Source: Glycomyces amatae
GTDB lineage: Bacteria; Actinomycetota; Actinomycetes; Mycobacteriales; Micromonosporaceae
Assembly: GCF_020991375.1 (NCBI RefSeq)
Contig: NZ_JAJLQZ010000003.1
Coordinates: 62,001-126,000 of the forward strand
DNA length: 64,000 nt
Direction: 5' to 3'
In this document: piece after piece, positions 25,675 to 34,829 of the stretch
How positions within the stretch are numbered: position 1 is the first letter of the stretch
Layout: every line of letters begins with the position of its first letter
Translations under genes and position numbers: made by a program
Notes under the pieces: model-generated
What the model saw: the letters and a program-made list of their open reading frames with translations, nothing else
Database searches by the model: none
What the model was told of the DNA's origin: nothing

Positions 25675-27753
25675 TCACGCCTCCCTGACCAGCTCGATCA
25701 TGGCCGAGGCGTAGTCTCCCGGGTCGAGGCGCAGGTCCAGCCCGTGCGACAGCAGCACCGCCCCGTGGTGGAGGCGGTCCGTGCCCCGCTCCCGGTAGCG
25801 CGCACCGGGGTCGAGGCCGTGGAGCTTGAGCAGCGGGTCGCGGTAGCCGAAGGCGCGGGACCGGCGCCAGGCCAGGACCACCGTCCGGTCGCCGCGGTCG
25901 TACTGGACGCCGGCGACCGCGCCGGCCCGCAGCGGGCGGCGCCGCCCGTGCTGGACGGCGGGGCGGATCCGCTTGTAGTCGGCCACCAGCTCGGCGCCGC
26001 GCGCCAGGTCCTCCTCGCTCCAGACCCGCAGGTCCCCGCCGACGGCGAGCGCCCCGGCCATGGCGACGTGGAAGCGGAACTCGAGCGGCACCGCCCTGCG
26101 GGTCCACGGGTTGGGCGAGTCGGTGACCCACGCGCCCATGACGCGCGCGGGGTAGACCTGCGCGAAGCCCTCCTGGATGGCGATGCGGTCGACCGCGTCG
26201 GTGTTGTCCGAGGTCCAGACCTGGTCGGTGCGGCGCAGGATGCCGAAGTCGACGCGGCCGCCGCCGGAGGAGCACGACTCGATGCGCAGGGCGGGGTGGT
26301 CGGCGCGGAGCCGGTCGAGGATCGCGTACAGGTTGCGGGTGTGGTCGAACCAGAGCCGGTCGGGGTCGTCCTCGCCGGGCCAGCCGGCCTCGGTGAAGGG
26401 CCGGTTCATGTCCCATTTGACGAAGTCGATCGCGTTGGCGCTCAACAGCTCATCGAGGCGGGCGTGGACCCATTCGGCGACGTCGGGGCGGGCCAGGTTC
26501 AGCACCAGCTGCCGCCGCACCTCGCTGCGGCGCCGGTGCGGCTGGTGGTAGACCCAGTCGGGGTGGGCGCGGTACAGGTCGGAGTCGGGGTTGACCATCT
26601 CGGGTTCGACCCAGATCCCGAACCGCATCCCGAGCCCGTGGACGTGTTCGATCAAGGGCCCCAGGCCGTCGGGGAACCGGTCGGGGTTGGGGGTCCAGTC
26701 GCCGAGCCCGGCGCCGTCGTGGGTGCGCGAGCCGAACCAGCCGTCGTCCATGACGAACAGCTCGCAGCCCATCGCCGCCGCCCCCTTGGCCAGCCGCATC
26801 TGGTCCTCGGCGGTGAAGTCGAACTCCGTGGCCTCCCAGGAGTTGTAGAGGACGGGGCGGTCCTCGTCGGGGTGCGGGAGGACGTGGGCGCGGGCGTAGT
26901 CGTGCCAGGCGCCCGCGGCCGCGGCGAAGCCGCCGTCGGTGTGGAGTCCGGCGCAGACGGGGGTCTCGAGGGTCTCGCCGCCGCGCAGGCGGATCGAGAC
27001 GGGGTCGTGGCCGAAGCCGGCGGAGACGGCGACCCGGCCGCGGGGGGTCTTCTCGACGGTGATCCGCCAGGTGCCGCTCCAGGCGAGGGCGGTCGACCAG
27101 ACCGGGCCCCGGGTCTCGGTGGTCTGGCCGTCGTCGACGGCGACCCACGGGTTGGCCTGGTGGCCGGTGATGCCGCGGCGGGAGCCGATCACGGTCTCGC
27201 CGTGGGGGACGGCGGTGCGGGTGAGCTGTGTTTCGGCGCCCCATTCGCCGTGGAGCTGGCCGAGCCGGGGCGTCTCGAGTTCGGGGAGGACCCAGGTGGC
27301 CGAGTCGGCGCGGACGACCTCGATGTCCTCGGTGCCGGTGTTGCGCAGGACGAGCGAGCGTTCGATGACGTCGGTGTCGGTGAAGGCGCGGTAGGTGCTG
27401 CGCACTTCGAGGGGGTAGTGCCGGTCGGTGAAGACGAGGGTGAGGGCGCCGTCCGCTTCGGCCGCCTCGGTGAAGGCGAGTTCGAGGTCGCGGGTGCCGT
27501 CGGCGAAGCGGACTTGGAGGCCGTTGTGGCCGTAGCGGAACGCCGAGGCGGCGCTGAGGTCAAGGCGCGCGTCGCACCCGTCGACGACGGGTCTGAAGGG
27601 GGCCTCGGGGAGGTCGAGGAGGGCCAGCGCCTGCTCGGGGGCGAGCCGGGGTCCCCAGTGGAGGCCGTGGAGCCGGTCGTGGTCGTCCAGGGCCACGACG
27701 TAGCTCGTGTTCGGCGTGTCGACGGCCCAGAGGCGGGTTTCGCGCGCTGGCAT
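25675..27753 (-). CDS. GH36 alpha-galactosidase
   Basis: A 692-residue cytosolic enzyme with no signal peptide. The N-terminal beta-supersandwich (to ~290) is followed by the barrel: VMDDGWFG near 335, the nucleophile Asp448 in FVKWDMN, SCSSGGGRVD near 495, and the probable acid/base Asp516 in WTSDNTD. The C-terminal beta domain is complete. Motif set and length are typical GH36. It is the last gene of the long minus-strand operon starting at 34581; a hairpin precedes it, so expression may be attenuated relative to upstream genes. Start ATG after GAAAGGAAACC. Confidence 0.93.
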   Translation of the reverse strand: MPARETRLWAVDTPNTSYVVALDDHDRLHGLHWGPRLAPEQALALLDLPEAPFRPVVDGCDARLDLSAASAFRYGHNGLQVRFADGTRDLELAFTEAAEADGALTLVFTDRHYPLEVRSTYRAFTDTDVIERSLVLRNTGTEDIEVVRADSATWVLPELETPRLGQLHGEWGAETQLTRTAVPHGETVIGSRRGITGHQANPWVAVDDGQTTETRGPVWSTALAWSGTWRITVEKTPRGRVAVSAGFGHDPVSIRLRGGETLETPVCAGLHTDGGFAAAAGAWHDYARAHVLPHPDEDRPVLYNSWEATEFDFTAEDQMRLAKGAAAMGCELFVMDDGWFGSRTHDGAGLGDWTPNPDRFPDGLGPLIEHVHGLGMRFGIWVEPEMVNPDSDLYRAHPDWVYHQPHRRRSEVRRQLVLNLARPDVAEWVHARLDELLSANAIDFVKWDMNRPFTEAGWPGEDDPDRLWFDHTRNLYAILDRLRADHPALRIESCSSGGGRVDFGILRRTDQVWTSDNTDAVDRIAIQEGFAQVYPARVMGAWVTDSPNPWTRRAVPLEFRFHVAMAGALAVGGDLRVWSEEDLARGAELVADYKRIRPAVQHGRRRPLRAGAVAGVQYDRGDRTVVLAWRRSRAFGYRDPLLKLHGLDPGARYRERGTDRLHHGAVLLSHGLDLRLDPGDYASAMIELVREA

Positions 27754-27788
27754 TCGGTTTCCTTTCGCAATGGTGCGTGCTTCGCGGT

Positions 27789-27821
27789 GAGAGCCCGCCC
27801 CGATCGGCGGGGCGGGCTCTC
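27789..27821 (-). terminator. Hairpin between GH39-like gene and GH36
   Basis: A 13-bp perfect stem (27789-27801 with 27809-27821), 7-base loop, just after the stop of the upstream gene. It may terminate or attenuate within the operon. Confidence 0.6.
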
Positions 27822-27832
27822 GGGCGCCGGGT

Positions 27833-30382
27833 CTAGCCGAGGAGCGGCGCGAGCTCGAAGTGGTCGAAATCGGCGGTGCGGCCTTCGCGGTCGCCGATGT
27901 CGGTGTGCAGGCCGGGGTTGCCGATCTCGATGGTGTTGACGCCGGCTTCGAGGTCGACGATGAGCGGGTAGGACCAGAAGTCGTTCCAGCTCCAGGTGCC
28001 CCGCATGGGCACGGTGCGGACGGCGTCGCCGTTCACGGTGAACTCGGCGTAGCGGGAGACGACGTCGATGTTGTAGGCGTGGTTCCCGCTGCGCTCGTCG
28101 TTGGCGTAGTGGACGAGCAGCAGGTGGGGCCCGGCGGTTTCGGCCTCGACGGTGAGCCGCACCGTGTTCTCCTCGCCGCCGCCGACGCCGGTGACGGCCT
28201 GTCCGTCTGCGGCCCATTCGTTGTCGGTCAGGCGGGCGGTGCCGGACAGCTCCGCGTCCGCCGCGGTGAGCTGCGTGAAGCCCTCGTCGCCGCCGTCGCC
28301 GGTGACGGTGAGGTCGTGGACGGTGAGGCTCCCCCGGCCGTCGGCGCCGATCGCGATGCGGTTGATCCCGTGGTGGAGGGCGAGGGTCTGCTCGTCGTCG
28401 AGGTCGAAGGCGGCGTGCTCGCCGTGCGGGCCGAGCACGGTCAGCTCGCCTCGGCCGCGGGCGTCGGCGGCCACCTCGTAGTAGCCGTCCGCGGGGGCGT
28501 AGACGTCGAAGACGACCTGTTCGTCGCCGCGGACCTTGACGCCCTCGTTGCGGCCGTACCGGTAGTCGACGTCGCCTTCGGTGCGGGCGAGCACGGCCGG
28601 GTAGGTGTGCGAGTCCACGGCGGCGGGGGCGAGGTCGATCTTGTCGAGCCCGGCCTCGCCGTAGGCGGTGCCCGCGGTCCGGTCGGACTTGGCCAGTGCC
28701 AGCGTGTTCGCGCCGGCGTCGAGTTCGACCTGGACGGTGACCTGGCCGCGCGCGGCCCACTGCATGGTCGAGGGGTAGGTGACGGTGGCGGCCTCGCCGC
28801 CGTCGACGGTGAGGAACTGCTCGGTGGGCGATCCGCCCTGGGGCAGGTCGCGCCCGTAGGTGTTGCCGTACGTGATCGTGAGGTCGTAGGTCCCGGCCTC
28901 GGGCACGTCGACGTCGAACTCGACGCGGCTGTCGGCGCGGTTCAGCGATCCGACGGACCGGCCGCCCGAGGCGGGGAAGCCGTTGGCGTCGTCGACGCCG
29001 CCCTCGTCGTAGACGGCGCCGGCGGTGATCCGGGCGTCCTCGGCCTCCCAGGTGCCGCTCCAGGGGACCTCGGCCGGGTCGACGCGGCCCGTGCCGGGGG
29101 TCAGCGTGATCCAGTACGCGGACATCCTGTCGAGGCCGTCGAGTTCGATGGTCGCCGCGCCGTGCGAGGGGCGCAGCGCGACGCGGTCGACGACCCGGGG
29201 CGGCCCCGAGGCGCCCTCGTTGGCGGTCCAGGCGATCTCGTGGACGGTCGCGGTGACCTTCCTGCCGAGGTCGAGGCCGGTGACGTCCACGTTGGCCGCG
29301 CCCTCGCCGCCGCCGAGGAGGATCTGCGCCTGCTCCTTGCCCTCGTCGAGGACGGCGACGCCCTGGAGGGTGTCGACCTGGTTCTCCTGCGGGGGCGTGA
29401 CCTCGGCGGTCCGGCCGGTCATCTGGGAGTAGGTCTTGAGGAACCACCAGCCGCCGTTGGGGACGTTGGTCTGCGGGGCGTTGCCGGAGAAGCCGCCCGC
29501 GGCGGTCCAGTAGGCCATGTCCGCGTAGGCGCCGGTGTCCTCGAACATGGAGGCCCACTGCACCATCTGGCCGGGCACGCCGAAGTCGCGGTTGTTGCCG
29601 TACTCGTTGATGTTGATCGGCCGGGGCTCGACCCCGAACTCGGCCTCGAGGGCGCGGTAGTCGTCGTAGTGGTCCTGGTAGTGGCGCAGCGAGTCCGGGG
29701 AGAGCTCGTGCCAGGTGACGACGTCGGGAACGGTGCCGGCCTCGGACGTGTGCGCCATGAAGTCGCGCATGAAGCGGGCGTCGTAGTGGGACTCGTTGGG
29801 CCCGGCGATGGGGGTGTCGGGCGCGATGGCCCTGAGGTGGGCGTAGACCGCGTCCCAGTCGTGGAGGAACCGCTCGACGGTGCCCTCGTAGTCCGCGCCC
29901 CGGTTGTACCAGATCCAGTTCGGTTCGTTGAACGGCACGTACACGAGGCGGTCGGCGTGCTCGTCGGCCTCCATGAGGGGCACGATCCGGTCGATCTCGG
30001 CGAGGTACTCCTCGACGGACAGCCGGGCGTAGGGCCAGTCGGGGAACCAGTCCTGGAGGTTGATGTAGGCGTCGCCCTGGTCGTGCCGGGCCAGTGTCTC
30101 CAGGACGGCCGCGGCGTCGCCGTTCGGGTGCTGCGTGCCCTGGGTGGGCTTGCCCGCCATGGTGGGGATGTCGAGCGGGTCGATCAGGTTGTCGCCGGGC
30201 ACGCCGGCGTCGGAGACGCCGTAGAGCGAGCCGACGGCGCCGTGGACCGGCTCGCCCCCGAGCCGTCCGAAGTCGACGGACAGGACGGGGACGTCCCGGG
30301 CCTGGGCGGGTGCGGCGGCGAGGCCGGCGAGCAGCCCGGTCGCGGCCGCGGCCGCGAGGCCGCTGCGAAGGAGTGGATGCAT
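27833..30382 (-). CDS. Secreted GH39-like glycosidase with two or more CBM-type modules
   Basis: An 849-residue exported enzyme. Signal peptide 1-28; catalytic barrel ~30-380 with acid/base Glu153 (YVPFNEPNW) and nucleophile Glu260 (ININEY); small beta domain to ~430. Residues ~438-590 are CBM35/CBM6-like (WEAEDARITAG... GLDKIDLAP). A short beta domain ~590-690 and a second CBM-like module ~700-849 (HLLLVHYANDER, FDHFELAP) follow. It is the most divergent of the three homologous enzymes here. Shine-Dalgarno GAAAGGG. It lies between a LacI gene and GH36 in one operon, hinting that its products contain alpha-galactose; substrate inferred. Confidence 0.78.
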   Translation of the reverse strand: MHPLLRSGLAAAAATGLLAGLAAAPAQARDVPVLSVDFGRLGGEPVHGAVGSLYGVSDAGVPGDNLIDPLDIPTMAGKPTQGTQHPNGDAAAVLETLARHDQGDAYINLQDWFPDWPYARLSVEEYLAEIDRIVPLMEADEHADRLVYVPFNEPNWIWYNRGADYEGTVERFLHDWDAVYAHLRAIAPDTPIAGPNESHYDARFMRDFMAHTSEAGTVPDVVTWHELSPDSLRHYQDHYDDYRALEAEFGVEPRPININEYGNNRDFGVPGQMVQWASMFEDTGAYADMAYWTAAGGFSGNAPQTNVPNGGWWFLKTYSQMTGRTAEVTPPQENQVDTLQGVAVLDEGKEQAQILLGGGEGAANVDVTGLDLGRKVTATVHEIAWTANEGASGPPRVVDRVALRPSHGAATIELDGLDRMSAYWITLTPGTGRVDPAEVPWSGTWEAEDARITAGAVYDEGGVDDANGFPASGGRSVGSLNRADSRVEFDVDVPEAGTYDLTITYGNTYGRDLPQGGSPTEQFLTVDGGEAATVTYPSTMQWAARGQVTVQVELDAGANTLALAKSDRTAGTAYGEAGLDKIDLAPAAVDSHTYPAVLARTEGDVDYRYGRNEGVKVRGDEQVVFDVYAPADGYYEVAADARGRGELTVLGPHGEHAAFDLDDEQTLALHHGINRIAIGADGRGSLTVHDLTVTGDGGDEGFTQLTAADAELSGTARLTDNEWAADGQAVTGVGGGEENTVRLTVEAETAGPHLLLVHYANDERSGNHAYNIDVVSRYAEFTVNGDAVRTVPMRGTWSWNDFWSYPLIVDLEAGVNTIEIGNPGLHTDIGDREGRTADFDHFELAPLLG

Positions 30383-31422
30383 GGGAACCCTTTCGGTAAA
30401 CGTCGTCGTTCAGGGGGTCCGGAGGTCTCGCGGACGATCAGTTCGGGAGACCGCCATACGGGTCGGGGCCGTTCGCCGCCTTCGAGCTTGCCGCGGAGCA
30501 GTTCGAAGGCGCCGCGGCCGACGCCGCGGAAGTCGAGGTCGACGGTGGTCAGGGGCGGGACGTGGTAGGCGGCCAGCGGGCAGTCGTCGAAGCCGATGAC
30601 GCTCAGGTCTCCCGGGACGCTCCGGCCGGCGCGGTGCGCCGCGTACAGGACGCCGAAGGCGAGGTCGTCGTTGCCGCACAGGACGGCGGTGACGTCGGGG
30701 TCGGCGACGAGTTCGGTCGCGGCCTCGTAGGCCGAGGCCACGGACCATCCCGAGGGGACGACCGGCGGCGCCTCGACGCCGGCCTCGGCCAGTGCCGCGG
30801 CCCAGCCGGTGCGGCGGCTGGCCTTGGAGGGGATGGCGAGGTAGTGGACGGTGGCGTGGCCCATGTCGAGCAGGTACTTCGTCGCGCGGGCGGCGACGGT
30901 GCGGTCGTCGAGGGAGACGAGCCAGTCCGCGGCGGGCTGCTCGACGCCGAGGTGCTCGCCGCCGGTGGCGACCGTGGCGTGCGCCTGGGTCTTCTGGAGG
31001 GTCTGCATGGCCCGGGCCGTGGTCTCGTCGTGGGCGATGACGATGGCCGGGGCGCCGTCGTGGGGCAGCCGGGCCAGGATGTCGGTCTCGGTGTAGGCCT
31101 CGTCGGGGTCCAGGACCGAGATGAGGATGGTGAACCCGGCGGCGCGGGCGGCGTCCTCGATGCCACGGAGGGTCTCGGCGGTGCCGTACAGGGAGGTGTC
31201 GGTGGTGAGGACGGTGACCGACCGCACGGCGCCGCCGGCGAGGGCGCGGGCCGAGCGGTTGGGCCGGTAGCCCAGCTCGCCGATCGCGGCCTTGACCTTG
31301 GCGCGGGTGGAGTCGGCGACCCCCGCCGCGTCGTTGACGACGCGCGAGACGGTCTGGTGCGAGACTCCCGCCCGCTTGGCCACGTCGAAGATGCTGACGG
31401 GCTTGGATTCGGCTGCGCTCAT
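30184..31422 (-). CDS. LacI-family regulator with anomalous C-terminal read-through
   Basis: The frame is 412 residues, but LacI homology ends at about 336 (ELIVRETSGP). The helix-turn-helix (SIFDVAKRAGVSHQTVSRVV), hinge (ALAGGAVRSV) and sugar-sensor domain are intact to that point. The remaining ~75 codons are Pro/Arg/Ser-rich and overlap the first 199 bases of the secreted GH39-like gene out of frame. A 5-G run (30413-30417) sits right at the break; one extra base there would give TGA at 30410-30412 and a normal 337-residue protein. I read this as a frameshift or sequencing error, not a real fusion. It is the likely repressor for the GTTAGCGCTAAC operators at 34.6-34.8 kb. Confidence 0.85.
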   Translation of the reverse strand: MSAAESKPVSIFDVAKRAGVSHQTVSRVVNDAAGVADSTRAKVKAAIGELGYRPNRSARALAGGAVRSVTVLTTDTSLYGTAETLRGIEDAARAAGFTILISVLDPDEAYTETDILARLPHDGAPAIVIAHDETTARAMQTLQKTQAHATVATGGEHLGVEQPAADWLVSLDDRTVAARATKYLLDMGHATVHYLAIPSKASRRTGWAAALAEAGVEAPPVVPSGWSVASAYEAATELVADPDVTAVLCGNDDLAFGVLYAAHRAGRSVPGDLSVIGFDDCPLAAYHVPPLTTVDLDFRGVGRGAFELLRGKLEGGERPRPVWRSPELIVRETSGPPERRRLPKGFPCIHSFAAASRPRPRPGCSPASPPHPPRPGTSPSCPSTSDGSGASRSTAPSARSTASPTPACPATT

Positions 31423-31453
31423 GGCGGTCGGTCACCTTTCGGGTCGGGTGCGG

Positions 31454-32773
31454 CTACTCGGCGTTGGCGATCTCGACGACCGCCTCGGCCGCGTCCTGGG
31501 CGTCCTTCTGTCCCAGCCAGACCTGATTGAACTCGTCGAGGGCCGCGGTGCCGAAGGCGGCGTCGTTCATCGACAGCGGGTAGCCGGTCGTGGTGCCCTC
31601 GGCGGCGGCCTGGAAGCCGTGGACGTCGATGCCCTCGCCCGCCCAGTAGTCGGCGAAGCCCTGGTTGAGGGAGGACACGCCCGGCCACACCGAGCCCATC
31701 TCGGTGGCGATGGACTGGGCCTCCTCGGAGCCGAGGAACTCCACGAGCGCCCAGGCCTCGTCGGGGTGCTCGGTGCCCGCGTAGATCGCGTTGGACAGGC
31801 CGTTGATGACGGTGCCGGAGCCGACGGGGCCGGAGGGGTTGTCGGCCACCGCCCAGGTGCCCGGCTCCAGGCCGTCGCGGTAGAAGCCGAGCATCCACGA
31901 GCCGTCGAGGGTGGTGGCGGCCTGGCCGGGGACCACGTAGTCGCCGGGGACGCCGCCGTTGGGCTGGTTGGTCGACTCGGCGGGGACGGCCACGTGCCAC
32001 CGGTTGTACAGGTCGGCGGTGAACTGGATGGCCTCGACGCATTCGGGGGCGTCGATGGCGTAGTCGCCCCACGGCTCGGTCTGGAGCGAGCAGCCGTTCT
32101 GGACGGCGTAGTTCCACCAGTCGGTCTGGCCGGTGGAGGAGGCCATCGCCGTCCCGTACTGGACCACGTTCTCGGGGTCGAAGTCGGGGCTGAGGGCGTT
32201 CTCGCCGTTCGCGTCGACGGTGAGCTTCTGGAGGAACTCGACATAGGTGCCGCCGTCGGCGGGGTTCCATTCGAGGTCGTTCACCGTGGCCGGGTCGATC
32301 CCGGCCGCTTCGAGGGCGTCGAGGCGGTAGACCAGGCCGATCGAGTCCCAGTCCTTCGGCAGGCCGTACTGGTCGCCCTCGAACTGCCAGGAGGCGTAGA
32401 GGTCCTCGGGGTAGATGGAGGTGTCGAGGCCGTCCTCCTCGATGTAGTCGGTGATGGGGAGCAGCACGCCGTTGTCGGCGTAGGTGGGGAAGCGGGAGAC
32501 GTGGTTCCAGAACACGTCGGGGGCGTCCTCGGCCGCGAACCGGCTGTCGAGTCCGGGCCAGTAGTCGTCCCAGGGGTTCTGCTCCAGCTCCACCTCGATG
32601 TCGGGGTGGTCCTCGTTGAAGGCCGCGATCATGGCCTCCAGCGCGGGCCGCTGGTTGTCGTCCCAGAAGGCGTAGCGCAGCGTCACCCCTCCCCCGTCGT
32701 CGCCGCCGCAGGCGGCGGCCGCGGGGAGGGCGAGCGCGAGGGCGGCGAGGGCCGCGGTGCGCGTCTTGTTCAT
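31454..32773 (-). CDS. Sugar ABC transporter solute-binding lipoprotein
   Basis: A 439-residue family 1 extracellular binding protein with signal segment and lipobox AAAACGG (Cys22). The mature protein keeps the usual AFNEDHPDIEVE and FPTYADNGVLLPITDYIEE patterns. It follows the two permeases in one operon (41 bases after the second) and precedes the LacI gene by 31 bases. Ligand unknown; the operon suggests alpha-galactosylated or arabinosylated oligosaccharide. Confidence 0.92.
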   Translation of the reverse strand: MNKTRTAALAALALALPAAAACGGDDGGGVTLRYAFWDDNQRPALEAMIAAFNEDHPDIEVELEQNPWDDYWPGLDSRFAAEDAPDVFWNHVSRFPTYADNGVLLPITDYIEEDGLDTSIYPEDLYASWQFEGDQYGLPKDWDSIGLVYRLDALEAAGIDPATVNDLEWNPADGGTYVEFLQKLTVDANGENALSPDFDPENVVQYGTAMASSTGQTDWWNYAVQNGCSLQTEPWGDYAIDAPECVEAIQFTADLYNRWHVAVPAESTNQPNGGVPGDYVVPGQAATTLDGSWMLGFYRDGLEPGTWAVADNPSGPVGSGTVINGLSNAIYAGTEHPDEAWALVEFLGSEEAQSIATEMGSVWPGVSSLNQGFADYWAGEGIDVHGFQAAAEGTTTGYPLSMNDAAFGTAALDEFNQVWLGQKDAQDAAEAVVEIANAE

Positions 32774-32814
32774 CCTTCGTGCCTTTCGTCGTGAGAGGTT
32801 CGGTCGAGGGGTCG

Positions 32815-33630
32815 TCACTTCATGCCGCTGAGGGCGATGGAGCGGACGATGTGGCGCTGGAAGACCAGGAAGACGGCGACCAGCGGGAGCAGGGCCATGG
32901 TGGAGGCGGCCAGGATGAGGTGGTACTCCTGGTTGAACTGGGACTGCATCTGGGCGATGCCGCGCGTGATGACCCGGGTGGACTCGGAGTGGGTGATGAT
33001 CAGCGGCCACAGCAGGTTGTTCCAGGTGTTGACGAAGCTGATGATCGCGAGCGTCCCCAGGATCGGCCTGGCCATGGGGACCATGACCCGCCACAGGAGG
33101 GTGAGCGTCCCGGCGCCGTCCATGCGGGCGGCCTGCTCGATCGAGACGGGGATGGTCTTGAAGTACTGGCGCACCAGGAACACCCCGTAGGGCATGAGGA
33201 AGCCGAACACGAACGGCAGGATCAGGCCCAGGTGCGTGTCGACCAGGCCCAGTTCGCGCACGATGATGAAGGTCGGCACCAGCGTGACGATCTGCGGCAC
33301 CATCATCGTCGCGATGTAGGCCCAGAAGAGGGCGTCCCGCCCGGGGAACTCCAGCCTCGCGAACGCGTAGGCCGCGAGCGTCGAGAACACCAGCTGCCCG
33401 ACCGTGACGGCGACGGCCACGAGACATGAGTTGACGACGAAGGTCGCGAAGTCGTAGCGGCTCCACACCTCGGCGAAGTTCGACAGGATCGGGTCCGCCG
33501 GGGGCGCCCACGGCTCGGAGGTCAGGATCTCCTGCTTGGACTTGAACGCGGCGTTCATGGTCATCAGGTACGGCCCGACCGAGAGCAGGGCGCCGGCCAG
33601 GAGCACCAGGTAGAGCGGGATCTTCTTCAT
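32815..33630 (-). CDS. Carbohydrate ABC transporter permease (MalG type)
   Basis: A 271-residue membrane protein with about six membrane segments. The EAA loop is EQAARMDGAGTLTLLWRVMVP near 185. Starts nine bases after the upstream permease. No ATPase gene in the operon, as in the first transporter. Confidence 0.93.
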   Translation of the reverse strand: MKKIPLYLVLLAGALLSVGPYLMTMNAAFKSKQEILTSEPWAPPADPILSNFAEVWSRYDFATFVVNSCLVAVAVTVGQLVFSTLAAYAFARLEFPGRDALFWAYIATMMVPQIVTLVPTFIIVRELGLVDTHLGLILPFVFGFLMPYGVFLVRQYFKTIPVSIEQAARMDGAGTLTLLWRVMVPMARPILGTLAIISFVNTWNNLLWPLIITHSESTRVITRGIAQMQSQFNQEYHLILAASTMALLPLVAVFLVFQRHIVRSIALSGMK

Positions 33631-33639
33631 CGGGTGCCC

Positions 33640-34581
33640 CTAGCTGAAGTCGTAGGTGGTGCGCTTGCGGAAGAACGAGACCTGCGCCAGGGTGATGACC
33701 GCGATGATCGCGAAGAGGATCACCGCGAGCATCGAGGCGTAGCCGGCGTTGCGCTGGGTGAAGGACTCCAGGTAGATCTGGTAGTTCAGCGTCGCGGTGG
33801 AGCCGGCCGGGCCGCCCGCGGTCATGACGTGGATGGTGTCGAAGACCTGGAACGAGCCGATGACGCTGGTGATGAGCACGAACAGCATCGCCGGGCGCAG
33901 CAGCGGCAGGGTGATCTTGAAGAACCGGTACGGCGCGGAGGCGCCGTCCACGTCGGCCGCCTCGTAGAGCTGCGCGGGGATGGCCTGGAGCCCGGCGAGG
34001 AAGAACAGCATGGTGTAGCCGGTGTACTGCCAGACGTTGACCGAGGCGATCACCGGCATGGCCCAGGCCGAGTCGGTCAGCCAGGACGCGCCGTCGACGC
34101 CGAACACCTCGAGGAAGCGGTTGAGGGCCCCGTAGGCCGGGTCGAAGACCCAGCGCCAGATGACGCCGAGCGCGACCGGCATGGCCATCCACGGCAGGAC
34201 GTAGATCACGCGGAAGGCGTTGCGGGCCTTGATCTTCGCGTTCAATGCGAGCGCGAGGAGGAGGGCGAGCGCGGTCTGGACGGGGATGTTGAGCAGCACG
34301 TAGTAGAACGTGTTGCCGATGGACTGGAGCGCCCGCTCGTCCCCGGCCAGGTCGCGGTAGTTCTCCAGGCCGATGAACTCGGGGTCGGAGAGCAGGTTCC
34401 AGTCGTAGAGGCTCAGGACGGCGACCACCGCGATCGGCGCGATGAGGAAGACCGCGAAGCCGATGATGCTCGGGGCGAGCATCCCGTAGGCCTCGACCGC
34501 CTCCCGCCGGCGGCGCCGCCGCAGGGGTCGGTGCGCGCCCACGGGCTCGGAGCGCGACTCGGTGTCGTGAAGGGTCTGCAT
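33640..34581 (-). CDS. Sugar ABC transporter permease (MalF type)
   Basis: A 313-residue membrane protein from the ATG at 34581. The frame can be extended to a GTG at 34635, but that codon lies upstream of the -10 box and inside the operator, so it should not be transcribed. A cytoplasmic Arg-rich stretch precedes the first membrane segment; about six segments follow, with the EAA loop YEAADVDGASAPYRFFKITLP. It is the first gene of the long operon with the second permease, binding protein, LacI, GH39-like and GH36 genes. Confidence 0.93.
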   Translation of the reverse strand: MQTLHDTESRSEPVGAHRPLRRRRRREAVEAYGMLAPSIIGFAVFLIAPIAVVAVLSLYDWNLLSDPEFIGLENYRDLAGDERALQSIGNTFYYVLLNIPVQTALALLLALALNAKIKARNAFRVIYVLPWMAMPVALGVIWRWVFDPAYGALNRFLEVFGVDGASWLTDSAWAMPVIASVNVWQYTGYTMLFFLAGLQAIPAQLYEAADVDGASAPYRFFKITLPLLRPAMLFVLITSVIGSFQVFDTIHVMTAGGPAGSTATLNYQIYLESFTQRNAGYASMLAVILFAIIAVITLAQVSFFRKRTTYDFS

Positions 34582-34621
34582 GGCACCTGGCTTGTCGGGT
34601 AGGGGGGTCGGATGCGAAGGA

Positions 34622-34651
34622 ATGTTAGCGCTCACGATCCAGGTGCGTCAA
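34622..34651 (-). promoter_or_regulatory. Putative operon promoter overlapped by operator
   Basis: Minus strand: TTGACG (34646-34651), 18-base spacer, TAACAT (34622-34627). The -10 overlaps the operator half-site GTTAGCGCTCAC (34624-34635, one mismatch to the palindrome across the gene pair). A repressor there would block this operon. Confidence 0.6.
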
Positions 34652-34744
34652 TATCAGAGCATCATATTTTTATTCATCGATGCGATGTGCTCGTAATTCA
34701 AGGTAGTAACCGTGAATGAACTCGTCATGCATGCGACTCGGCCC

Positions 34745-34774
34745 TTGACCGGAGCGGTCCGCGAGTTCTAGGCT
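34745..34774 (+). promoter_or_regulatory. Putative promoter of third GH39-like gene
   Basis: TTGACC (34745-34750), 18-base spacer, TAGGCT (34769-34774). The perfect palindrome at 34783 lies at the start of the transcript. Confidence 0.6.
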
Positions 34775-34782
34775 GAGATTTC

Positions 34783-34794
34783 GTTAGCGCTAAC
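34783..34794. promoter_or_regulatory. Palindromic LacI operator GTTAGCGCTAAC
   Basis: Perfect 12-bp palindrome of the classic LacI-family type (TTAGCGCTAA core), about 8 bases after the -10 box. The near-copy at 34624-34635 controls the divergent operon. Confidence 0.8.
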
Positions 34795-34829
34795 AGTCTT
34801 CTTCCACCCCCGTCGAAAGGCAGTCCGCG

